Source: JANLQX01 sp043775075 (GTDB taxonomy: Bacteria > Actinomycetota > Acidimicrobiia > Acidimicrobiales > JANYDT01). From it: a DNA stretch of 5,483 bases. Location of the stretch: contig JAYVSS010000145.1 in assembly GCA_043775075.1 (NCBI GenBank), positions 1 through 5,483 of the forward strand. Direction: 5' to 3'. Below, piece by piece: positions 1-5,483 of the stretch. Both the position numbers and the translations under genes were made by a program. The notes under the pieces were generated by a model. The model saw nothing but the letters and a program-made list of their open reading frames with translations. It was not told where the DNA came from and made no database searches. Positions within the stretch are counted from its first letter, which is position 1, and each line of letters opens with the position of its first letter.

Positions 1-903
1 TTTCACGCCGGCCCATTCCGGCGGGGCGGAGACGACGAGCGCCGATGAACCGAGGAGCAGGACGAGCCGATCGAGCCACGCCCATTCGGTGACCGAAAGG
101 GTGACCTCCAGACGACCGTCGGAGCGCTCCCCCGTTGACTCAACCGGGTATCGGTCGCCGACCCAGCGCGCCGAGTTATCCAGCGCCAGGACCACGGTTC
201 CGGACTCGGGACGCCGCTCAAATAGCCCCTCGCTCGGGACGATCTCGGGGCCGGTTCGGGGACCGGCCAGGAGTTCGGCCCGCTCGATCCGGTCAACCCG
301 AAAGGTTCGTTCGTCACGCGCCCGATGACACCATGCGTGCACGTACCACTCGCCCACCGAACGAAACACCGTTACCGGCTCGATCACCCGGTCCTTCACA
401 TCGTCTCGCCCAAACGAGTAGTACCGGATGCTGACCGGGCACTTCGTTTCGACCGCTTGGCGTAGGAGCGTAAGCACGGCGGGATCCGTCGCTCCTAGAT
501 CGATATCAACCCCACCGTCAACCGGGGAGTCGCTGCCGCCGAGCGCGGCGGCCAACTTGGCGAGGCCCCGAGCCAACGGTCCGTTTGGGTCGGTTCCGGG
601 GGCAGCGAGCAAGGTGGACGCCGCCGCGACCAGACCGAGGCCTTCGCCCGGCGTGAGGCGCAGGGGACGGCTGAAGTAGTCGGCGTATTCGACGTAAACC
701 CGTCCATCTGCGACCGACGCCTCAATCAGTAAATCGGGCGTGTACGGATACAGACCACAGAGGTACAGCAACTGGATATCGCGCATCAGTTCGGGCGGGG
801 TGCAACCGAACCGCTCACAGGTCTCCACGACGGACGGGCCGTCGTGGGCGACGATCCACGGCACCATGGCCAAGATGCGTTTGAGTCGATCTTCGGTGGC
901 CAT
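1..903 (-). CDS. pafC: PafC, WYL-domain DNA damage response regulator (3' end outside window)
   Basis: My reading of the minus strand gives 301 uninterrupted codons from the ATG at 903 to the left edge, ending in ...EWAGVK with no stop, so a short C-terminal piece is missing (the family is around 320 aa). Residues about 5-55 form a helix-turn-helix-like domain (RLKRILAMVPWIVA, then a second helix around PPELMRDIQLLYLCGL). A WYL domain spans about 160-225, with the core GEWYVHAWCHRARDERTFR at 184-202 and VDRI following. The usual WYL triad reads W186-Y187-V188 here. A C-terminal WCX-like region follows. PafC pairs with PafB; the complex activates recA and other repair genes independently of LexA, with the WYL domains sensing single-stranded DNA (family knowledge). 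I chose the ATG at 903 because translation from the upstream ATG at 957 stops at a TGA directly before it. A later ATG at 867 would cut the first HTH helix. No Shine-Dalgarno is visible, so translation probably depends on coupling. Confidence 0.93.
   Translation of the reverse strand, partial: MATEDRLKRILAMVPWIVAHDGPSVVETCERFGCTPPELMRDIQLLYLCGLYPYTPDLLIEASVADGRVYVEYADYFSRPLRLTPGEGLGLVAAASTLLAAPGTDPNGPLARGLAKLAAALGGSDSPVDGGVDIDLGATDPAVLTLLRQAVETKCPVSIRYYSFGRDDVKDRVIEPVTVFRSVGEWYVHAWCHRARDERTFRVDRIERAELLAGPRTGPEIVPSEGLFERRPESGTVVLALDNSARWVGDRYPVESTGERSDGRLEVTLSVTEWAWLDRLVLLLGSSALVVSAPPEWAGVK
866..903 (-). promoter_or_regulatory. Possible hairpin over the pafC start codon
   Basis: On the minus strand the start region ATGGCCA (903-897) can pair with TGGCCAT (872-866). 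The stem continues as AGAT (892-889) with ATCT (876-873) after a 4-nt bulge (CCGA), with about 12 nt in the loop. This would bury the pafC initiation codon in the mRNA. The equivalent fold is weaker in the upstream copy, because the second arm there reads TTGGCTGA. A ribosome arriving from pafB or the mini-ORF could open it. This rests on hand pairing only and could be chance in GC-rich coding DNA. Confidence 0.25.
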
Positions 904-957
904 TCAGCACGACCATGTTTCAGCCAAGATGCGTTTGAGTCGATCTTCGGTGGCCAT
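869..957. repeat. 35-bp perfect direct repeat, 54-bp offset, at the pafC start
   Basis: Two identical 35-bp copies lie at 869-903 and 923-957, separated by 19 bp. Each begins (minus strand) with an ATG and codes for MATEDRLKRIL plus part of the next codon. The 54-bp offset is a multiple of three, so both copies read in the same frame, but the spacer ends in TGA. The spacer looks like diverged flanking sequence: it contains CATGGTCGTG (compare CATGGTGCCGTG downstream of the inner copy) and ends in CTGA (compare TTCTG upstream of the outer copy). This suggests an old local tandem duplication followed by small indels. Confidence 0.9.
904..957 (-). CDS. 17-codon mini-ORF, duplicated 5' end of pafC
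   Basis: An ATG at 957, five bases after the pafB stop, opens a frame encoding MATEDRLKRILAETWSC and ends in TGA at 906-904. The next codon in the same frame is the ATG of full-length pafC. The first 11 residues are identical to the PafC N-terminus because 35 bp are duplicated. It may be translated as a leader peptide by ribosomes terminating on pafB, with reinitiation at TGA-ATG. It may equally be an untranslated relic of the duplication, or an assembly artefact. No convincing Shine-Dalgarno lies in front of it; the nearest GGGAG is about 16 nt upstream, inside pafB. No function can be assigned to so short a peptide. Confidence 0.35.
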   Translation of the reverse strand: MATEDRLKRILAETWSC

Positions 958-962
958 CAGAA

Positions 963-1955
963 CTAGGCCGCCGCTCCCGCAAGGGTGTTGAGCCACGCAA
1001 CCATGTCGGCTCGCAGGTCCGGCGGAGACATAACTTCGGCGTGATCCAAGAAACCGAGAACGAACGTTCGGAACGCCTCGACGTTGCGGACGGCGAGGGC
1101 CAGCTCCACGCTGCCGTCAGAGAGCGTTTGCACGACGGCCGAGGACCCGACGTGGCGAATGGCCCACGGGCTTTGCGCCGCGTCGATCCTGACAACGGCC
1201 ACCACCTCGGCGTTGGCGTCGCCCATTTCCCACGGTCGAGAAAAGGCCGAGGATCGGGCTCGTCCGCTCGTCGGTGGTAACTGCTCGGCGGCGCCCGGAT
1301 CAAGGGGACCCTCCATGCGGTCAAGGCGAAAAGACCGCTCGGCGGCCCGCCCGAGGTCAAAGGCAATCAGATACCAGTGGGCGCGCGAGAACGAGAGACG
1401 ACGCGGCTGAACGTGGCGTAGTTCGCCGCGATAACCAAACGACACCGATGCCCCCGAGGCGATCAACCCGAACAATTCGGTCAATCGTTCGTCGGCTGGA
1501 AGAGTGGCCGTTATTGGACCTTGGCCTTCGTCCGCGGTCATCTGGTTTGCCTCGTCGTTCCGACCCGGTCTGCGCCGCCGCGATCGCTCTGCCCGAGCGG
1601 CGGCGTTGAGCTTCCACAGTCCTGATGCGGTGTCCAAACCTTCGATTTCGACGAGGCGCGACGCCAGGTGCAAGGCCGACAGCTCGTCGGGTTCAAGCCC
1701 CGGATCGCGCACGTAGTAATCATCGGCGTTCACCCGATAGGCCATCACCTCGTCGTTGCCCCGACGTTCGGTGATCGTTTCTAGCGGAAGGCCTAGCTCG
1801 CGGAGGGCATCCTTATCTCGCTCGAACTGTCGACGGAACGAGGCTCGGTCGTCTGGGTATCCGGCGATACGTTCGCGTAGTTCCTCGGCCCGCAGCGGAC
1901 GTTCCGCGGACAGTAGGGCGGCGGTCAAGTTGATGAGACGCTCGATGCGACTCAT
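963..1955 (-). CDS. pafB: PafB, WYL-domain DNA damage response regulator
   Basis: The 330-aa protein starts with a helix-turn-helix domain (about 1-60; RIERLINLTAALLSAERPLR, then the putative recognition helix in the RASFRRQFERDKDALRELG region). A middle segment to about 120 contains DPGLEPDELSALHLASRLVE. A WYL domain (about 155-220) has the canonical HWYLIAFD with W194-Y195-L196, followed by RSFRLDRM at 207-214. A C-terminal WCX domain (about 245-330) completes it. Length and architecture match PafB. Together with PafC it activates SOS-independent DNA repair genes; in mycobacteria the pair is co-transcribed with pafA but is not needed for protein degradation (family knowledge). A notable feature is an Arg-rich, probably disordered linker around 120-147 (RSRRRRPGR) between the middle segment and the WYL domain. 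The start at 1955 matches the usual MSRxERL-type N-terminus. There is no clear Shine-Dalgarno. The stop (TAG, 965-963) is five bases before the duplicated pafC start. Confidence 0.95.
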   Translation of the reverse strand: MSRIERLINLTAALLSAERPLRAEELRERIAGYPDDRASFRRQFERDKDALRELGLPLETITERRGNDEVMAYRVNADDYYVRDPGLEPDELSALHLASRLVEIEGLDTASGLWKLNAAARAERSRRRRPGRNDEANQMTADEGQGPITATLPADERLTELFGLIASGASVSFGYRGELRHVQPRRLSFSRAHWYLIAFDLGRAAERSFRLDRMEGPLDPGAAEQLPPTSGRARSSAFSRPWEMGDANAEVVAVVRIDAAQSPWAIRHVGSSAVVQTLSDGSVELALAVRNVEAFRTFVLGFLDHAEVMSPPDLRADMVAWLNTLAGAAA

Positions 1956-2001
1956 GGCGCACCGGACACTACATAGGGAGATCCGGCACCGGACGAGCGA
2001 C
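1956..2001 (-). promoter_or_regulatory. 46-bp gap before pafB with direct repeat, palindrome and possible -10 element
   Basis: This is the largest fully non-coding gap in the cluster. On the minus strand GTCCGGTGC occurs twice (1994-1986 and 1967-1959), 27 bp apart. The upstream copy lies in the near-perfect palindrome TCCGGTGCCGGA (1993-1982). A TANNNT-type sequence, TAGTGT (1971-1966), ends 10 nt before the pafB ATG. Combined with the missing Shine-Dalgarno, this would suit an internal promoter giving an almost leaderless pafB transcript. No good -35 is seen, and I do not find the TTGTC-type half of the known PafBC-dependent (RecA-NDp) promoter. The operator and promoter readings are tentative. 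Confidence 0.25.
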
Positions 2002-3048
2002 TCACGGCACCATGGTGGCAGCTAGCACGCCGGCGGCGGCGGCGAATGCGAAAAAGGCGCGGTCGGTGGCGGGTTTTCGCCCCATCGTGGTGATGTCTAG
2101 GCCAAGGTGGGCCAACAACGCCGCGACGTCCGGCACCTCCACCCGTTCCACCAGGACCGTCGCCGCCAATCGATCGAGGAGCGAAAGGTCAGTTTCGTCG
2201 TCGCTTGGCACACCAACGGCGAACGATGTACCGGGACGAACGTGCGACAGCGCGGTGATGCTGTGATGACTGAGTCCCTGGTGCCGGGCTCGATCGTCGC
2301 CGCTGCCCACTCGCAGGCAGGCGATCGCCCGTCCGTTGAGCGACGCAACGGCGTGAAGTATGGCGGTGACCTCGAGCGCGGTGTTTCCCAGTTCGGTCCC
2401 CGTGCCAACCACGCCCGGGCCCATACCAACAACGATGGCGTCGGCCTGGAGTCGCGACCGGGCAATGGTAAGCGCACTCGGCATATTGACAGCCTCGTGC
2501 GACCCGCCAAACGCGTGGCCGGCGGTCACAGTGCCACAAAGTAGGCCCTGCCTGGTGAGGTCGTGCACGAGGTCGCTGAGAGCGAGGGGCAACGCCGCAC
2601 CGTCAGTCATCACGTAGGCCAGGCGTGCGTCCGAGCAGCTCGCGGCGAACGCCGCAGCCACCACTCCGACCTGGCTGTGAAGCGAACAGGCGATCACGGG
2701 TATTTGCTGCAGGTCGACTCCGATGCCCGGTCCATGCTCCTCAGCGGCCCCGGTATTGCGCTGCAACGAGGTGTATCGCAGTTTCATGATGTGTCCGCCG
2801 CCGGGAATACGAAGATCATCGTTGGCTTGATTCCAGTGGACGATGTGCCAACCGCCGGTGCCCAGGCCGAGTTCGACGGCGGTCGTGTTGCAAACCACAC
2901 GGTCGCCTTCGCTCACCCGGCCGGTTAGGTCACTCAGGTTGTATGCGCGCTGAGTGGTTGACTCTCCGGGGAATTGGACGTCAACTTTTTGCAGCCCGGG
3001 CCGCTCGGCGGTGATCGCCGCAATGTCTCCGGAGCGAAAACTCGTCAT
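2002..3048 (-). CDS. DUF3866 family protein, function unknown
   Basis: The 348-aa protein is one I recognise as the DUF3866 family, conserved in Actinobacteria and some Firmicutes, with no established biochemical function. Typical segments seen in order are: VELGLGTGGWHIVHWN (58-73), RYTSLQ (91-96), CSLHSQVG (121-128), AYVMTDGAALPL (144-155), GTVTAGHAFGGSHEAVN (172-188), GMGPGVVGTGTELGNTALE (208-226), LRVGSGDDRARHQGLSHHS (245-263). The N-terminal 60 residues look like a small beta-rich domain. The Gly-rich GPGVVGTGT stretch and the conserved His residues (H124, H178, H184, H256, H261, H262) could form a ligand or metal site, but that is inference. The last 18 residues are Ala-rich and hydrophobic, too short and weak to call a membrane anchor with confidence. 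It starts 9 bp after the pafA stop and has only a weak GGGG-like Shine-Dalgarno, which suggests translation coupled to pafA. Its place in the operon hints at a link to the Pup-proteasome or damage response, but does not prove one. Confidence 0.85.
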   Translation of the reverse strand: MTSFRSGDIAAITAERPGLQKVDVQFPGESTTQRAYNLSDLTGRVSEGDRVVCNTTAVELGLGTGGWHIVHWNQANDDLRIPGGGHIMKLRYTSLQRNTGAAEEHGPGIGVDLQQIPVIACSLHSQVGVVAAAFAASCSDARLAYVMTDGAALPLALSDLVHDLTRQGLLCGTVTAGHAFGGSHEAVNMPSALTIARSRLQADAIVVGMGPGVVGTGTELGNTALEVTAILHAVASLNGRAIACLRVGSGDDRARHQGLSHHSITALSHVRPGTSFAVGVPSDDETDLSLLDRLAATVLVERVEVPDVAALLAHLGLDITTMGRKPATDRAFFAFAAAAGVLAATMVP

Positions 3049-3057
3049 GGCCCCGGT

Positions 3058-4416
3058 CTACAACGAGGCGATGAGCTTTTCGACCCGTTCATCCTTTGCT
3101 TTGAACGGGTCTTTGCACAACACGGTTCGTTGCGCCTGATCGTTCAGCTTGAGGTGCACCCAGTCCACCGTGAAGTCGCGCTTGCGTTCCTTCGCCCGCT
3201 TGATGAAGTCTCCCCGTAACTTTGCTCGCGTCGTCTGGGGAGGCTCTTCGACGGCAACATCGATCGCTTCGTCAGTACATATACGTTCGATCAGTCCGCG
3301 GTTCTGCATGCGGTAGTACAAGCCGCGTTCGCGATGCACGTCGTGGTACTGGAGATCGATCAGAGCCACTTTTGCGTGTCCGAGCGCAAGATCGTGCTTG
3401 GCCCGATAGGCCTCGATCAGTTTGTGCTTTATTACCCAATCGACCTCGCGATCGAGCAGAAGCGGATCTCGTTCGATGGTTTCCACACAATGCTTCCACA
3501 TCGAAAGCGCGCGTAGTTCATCGTCTGGCAGACCCTTCTGATCAGCAAACTTCATTGCCCGAGCCAGGTACTCGCTCTGAATATCGAGCGCGCTCGCCTC
3601 ACGCCCGTTCTGTAGACGGACGCGACGTTGGCAGGTGATGTCATGGCTGATTTCACGAATTGCCCGAATGGGATTCTCCAACGCCATGTCACGCAACACC
3701 ACACTCGGGTCTTCAAGCATCCGCAACATGATTGCTGCTGCGCCAATCTTTAAGAAGGTCGAATATTCGCTCATGTTGGAATCGCCAACAATGACGTGGA
3801 GCCGTCGATATCGTTCGGCATCGGCGTGTGGTTCATCGCGGGTGTTGATGATCGGGCGGCTTCTCGTAGTGGCCGAGCTCACGCCTTCCCAGATGTGCTC
3901 CGCGCGCTGCGTCATGCAGTACACCGCACCGCGAGCTGTTTGCAGCACCTTGCCCGCACCGCAATAGATCGACCTCGACACGAGGAACGGGATCAGCACC
4001 TGTGCATAGGTGCTGAGTTCATCGTCTCGACTGGTGAGGTAGTTCTCGTGGCACCCGTAGCTATTGCCCGCCGAGTCCGTGTTGTTCTTGAACAGGTAGA
4101 TGTCGCCCTTTATCCCCTCCTCGCGCAGACGGGCCTCCGCCGAGCCGAGGAGGCTCTCAAGAATTCGTTCTCCGGCTTTGTCGTGGGTGACCACGTCGAG
4201 AATCGAGTCACATTCCGGCGTGGCGTACTCCGGATGAGAACCGACGTCGAGGTACAGCCTCGCCCCGTTTTCCAAGAACACGTTGGAGCTTCGTCCCCAG
4301 GACACGACGCGACGAAACAGATAGCGGGCAACTTCATCCGGGCTGAGCCGACGTTGCCCGCGGAGGGTGCAGGTAACGCCGTACTCATTTTCGATACCGA
4401 AGATGCGCCGTTCCAT
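3058..4416 (-). CDS. pafA: PafA, Pup-protein ligase
   Basis: PafA activates the C-terminal glutamate of Pup with ATP and joins it to substrate lysines through an isopeptide bond, marking proteins for the proteasome. The 452-aa length equals that of the M. tuberculosis enzyme as I recall it, and similarity is strong throughout. The glutamine-synthetase-like domain begins [16 protein letters not shown], with E9 the Mg/ATP ligand. The catalytic aspartate is D57 in [14 protein letters not shown] (53-66). Other signatures are [20 protein letters not shown] (105-124), [19 protein letters not shown] (181-199) and the C-terminal domain motif [20 protein letters not shown] (415-434). [11 protein letters not shown] and the absence of a Dop-loop insertion mark this as the ligase rather than the paralogous depupylase Dop. 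The ATG at 4416 gives the family N-terminus exactly; it follows the prcA stop by 6 bp with no Shine-Dalgarno, so coupling to prcA is likely. All key residues are intact. Confidence 0.98.
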   Translation of the reverse strand: MERRIFGIENEYGVTCTLRGQRRLSPDEVARYLFRRVVSWGRSSNVFLENGARLYLDVGSHPEYATPECDSILDVVTHDKAGERILESLLGSAEARLREEGIKGDIYLFKNNTDSAGNSYGCHENYLTSRDDELSTYAQVLIPFLVSRSIYCGAGKVLQTARGAVYCMTQRAEHIWEGVSSATTRSRPIINTRDEPHADAERYRRLHVIVGDSNMSEYSTFLKIGAAAIMLRMLEDPSVVLRDMALENPIRAIREISHDITCQRRVRLQNGREASALDIQSEYLARAMKFADQKGLPDDELRALSMWKHCVETIERDPLLLDREVDWVIKHKLIEAYRAKHDLALGHAKVALIDLQYHDVHRERGLYYRMQNRGLIERICTDEAIDVAVEEPPQTTRAKLRGDFIKRAKERKRDFTVDWVHLKLNDQAQRTVLCKDPFKAKDERVEKLIASL

Positions 4417-4422
4417 GCGGAC

Positions 4423-5103
4423 TTAGGCCGAGAGCAATGCGGTCAAAGCATCGCCTTCGAGGCGGCGAAACGCCCGTCGTGGTCCCTGTCGGTCGAGGAC
4501 AGCGACCTCAAGTTCGCGTTCACCCAGAGTTCGATCGGTGCCCGCCAATGCTGCCACCGCACCGCGCAGAGCGGCGTCCACATGTTGCCCATCCACGTAG
4601 CTCCCTTTCATACGTTCACTTATCGTCTCGGCGTCGCCCCCCAAAACCGTGAAACGCTCCTGGTCCATGACCGTGCCGTCGTAAAGGATGTGAAAGAGGC
4701 GATCATCGTCGGCAACGAAGCCAACCTCGGCGACGAGGATCTCAACTTCAAGCGGCTTCATTTCATGGGTAAACACCTGACCCAGCATTTGCGCGTATGA
4801 GTTGGCCAGGCTTCGCGCCTCCACGTCTTCACGTGAATACGAATATCCCTTGAGGTCAGCGGCGCGTACTCCGGCGATCCGCAACTGGTCGAATTCGTTG
4901 TACCGACCGACCGCGGCAAAACCTACGCGGTCATATATTTCACTCACCTTGTGCAGCGAGCGTGAATGGTTCTCCGCCACGATGAGGACGCCGTCGGCGA
5001 ACGTCAGCCCAATGAGCGATCGGCCACGCGCAATGCCCTTGCGGGCGTAATCGGCCCGGTCCTTCATGACCTGTTCGGGCGAGACGTAGTACGGCATGCT
5101 CAT
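4423..5103 (-). CDS. prcA: Proteasome subunit alpha
   Basis: PrcA forms the two outer seven-membered rings of the 20S core, gates entry to the chamber and docks the Mpa/ARC ATPase. The 226-aa product begins MSMPYYVSPEQVMKDRADYA, equivalent to the mycobacterial N-terminal gate and first helix. It continues with RKGIARGRSLIGLTFADGVL (21-40), HKVSEIYDRVGFAAVGRYNE (51-70) and the C-terminal RELEVAVLDRQGPRRAFRRL (196-215). It ends in ALLSA, about 20 residues shorter than M. tuberculosis PrcA because the polar tail is missing. I chose the ATG at 5103, not the ATG 105 bp upstream at 5208: that one adds 35 basic residues from a shadow frame of prcB, whereas 5103 has a good Shine-Dalgarno and gives the family N-terminus. 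Its ATG overlaps the prcB TGA (ATGA), so the two subunits are translationally coupled, fitting their equal stoichiometry. An ATG at 5097 is a less well-spaced alternative. Confidence 0.97.
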   Translation of the reverse strand: MSMPYYVSPEQVMKDRADYARKGIARGRSLIGLTFADGVLIVAENHSRSLHKVSEIYDRVGFAAVGRYNEFDQLRIAGVRAADLKGYSYSREDVEARSLANSYAQMLGQVFTHEMKPLEVEILVAEVGFVADDDRLFHILYDGTVMDQERFTVLGGDAETISERMKGSYVDGQHVDAALRGAVAALAGTDRTLGERELEVAVLDRQGPRRAFRRLEGDALTALLSA

Positions 5104-5483
5104 GGGGTCACCTCGTTTCGGCTGGCGCCGTGCAACAGCACGGCGAACCGTTCGGCGATTTCGTTGTCGGGAACATCGGCGTAACCGTTTTCGGTGATCG
5201 TTGCGCACGTCGGGTAGATGCCGCGCATCGCATCAGGTCCGCCGGTGGCCGAGTCTTCGTCGGCCGCCTCGAACAGAGCCCGTATGGCCAGGTCCACAGC
5301 GGCTCCACGCGTAAGATTGGGAGTCCACTGCTGTTTAATCAGCGACCTCGCATACGTTCCGCCCGAGCCGGTGCCGTAGAACTCCAGTTCCTCGTATCGG
5401 CCGCCGGTCACGTCGTAGTTGAAGATGCGACCCTGCTTCCGGCGCAGGTCGTACCCGGCAAAAATGGGAATCACCACCATGCC
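5100..5483 (-). CDS. prcB: Proteasome subunit beta (5' end outside window)
   Basis: PrcB forms the inner rings and carries the N-terminal threonine that cleaves peptides after removal of a propeptide. Only the last 127 residues are present, so the propeptide, Thr1 and the Asp and Lys of the active site are off the right edge. The visible part matches the C-terminal half of actinobacterial PrcB: VVIPIFAGYDLRR (3-15 of the fragment), YGTGSGGTYARSLIK (36-50), ALFEAADEDSATGGPDAMRG (69-88; the DSAT stretch is the conserved site near the active centre) and the final VPDNEIAERF. The ATG at 5480 aligns inside the family (GxxVVP), so it is internal and not the gene start. The TGA at 5102-5100 overlaps the prcA ATG by 4 bp. 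pup and prcB usually lie directly upstream of prcA, so pup is expected just beyond the window. Confidence 0.96.
   Translation of the reverse strand, partial: GMVVIPIFAGYDLRRKQGRIFNYDVTGGRYEELEFYGTGSGGTYARSLIKQQWTPNLTRGAAVDLAIRALFEAADEDSATGGPDAMRGIYPTCATITENGYADVPDNEIAERFAVLLHGASRNEVTP
5108..5114 (-). promoter_or_regulatory. Shine-Dalgarno for prcA
   Basis: GAGGTGA on the minus strand has its GAGG core 7 nt before the ATG at 5103. It is the clearest ribosome binding site in the window and fixes the prcA start. It lies inside the last codons of prcB. Confidence 0.75.

Noticed and set aside
3..317. Minus-strand ORF of 104 codons at the left edge
   Set aside because: It is an out-of-frame shadow; the real pafC frame runs open through the same region and shows the WYL and C-terminal domains.
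869..957. Two 35-bp repeats with a 19-bp spacer as a mini CRISPR array
   Set aside because: There are only two units, the repeats encode the PafC N-terminus in frame, the spacer resembles local flanking sequence, and no cas genes are near.
904..957. Reading through the TGA to give PafC an 18-residue N-terminal extension
   Set aside because: Nothing suggests stop-codon recoding, and the ATG directly after the TGA gives a normal PafC N-terminus.
3796..4800. Long plus-strand ORF (334 aa) opposite pafA and prcA
   Set aside because: It lies antisense to two strongly conserved genes, has no recognisable domain and a composition typical of a shadow frame in GC-rich DNA.
5104..5208. Upstream in-frame start for prcA at 5208
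   Set aside because: It would add 35 basic residues read from a shadow frame of prcB; the start at 5103 has a Shine-Dalgarno and the correct family N-terminus.
5478..5480. ATG at 5480 as the start of prcB
   Set aside because: The codon aligns within the middle of PrcB and the frame stays open to the window edge, so the gene begins outside.

Overview
The window is a block of genes, all reading right to left on the minus strand, from the Pup-proteasome locus of an actinobacterium. The sequence is GC-rich (about 60% by eye) with GC-biased third codon positions. The set of proteasome alpha and beta subunits, a PafA Pup ligase and a PafB/PafC pair is diagnostic of Actinomycetota. The protein sequences are clearly diverged from the mycobacterial ones. 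An early-branching actinobacterial class such as Acidimicrobiia would fit, but that placement is inference.

In transcription order (right to left): prcB (5483-5100, its N-terminal half lies outside the window), prcA (5103-4423, overlapping prcB by 4 bp), pafA (4416-3058), a DUF3866-type gene of unknown function (3048-2002), pafB (1955-963) and pafC (903 to the left edge, its last few codons missing). The first four genes are packed with gaps of -4, 6 and 9 bp. The only sizeable gaps are 46 bp before pafB and 59 bp before pafC, and both hold unusual structure. No RNA gene, insertion sequence, CRISPR array or clear terminator is visible, and no stretch over 300 bp lacks a gene.

How the genes work together: PafA attaches the small protein Pup to lysines of target proteins. 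The 20S core built from PrcA and PrcB rings degrades pupylated proteins after unfolding by the Mpa/ARC ATPase, which is not in this window. PafB and PafC form the WYL-domain transcription activator of the LexA-independent DNA damage response. The DUF3866 protein sits between the ligase and the regulators and has no established role.

The two most noteworthy points are these. First, the 5' end of pafC is duplicated: a 35-bp perfect direct repeat with a 54-bp offset creates a 17-codon mini-ORF, whose TGA is immediately followed by the ATG of full-length pafC. Second, a conserved but uncharacterised DUF3866 gene is embedded in the proteasome cluster. The rest is a well-conserved housekeeping locus.
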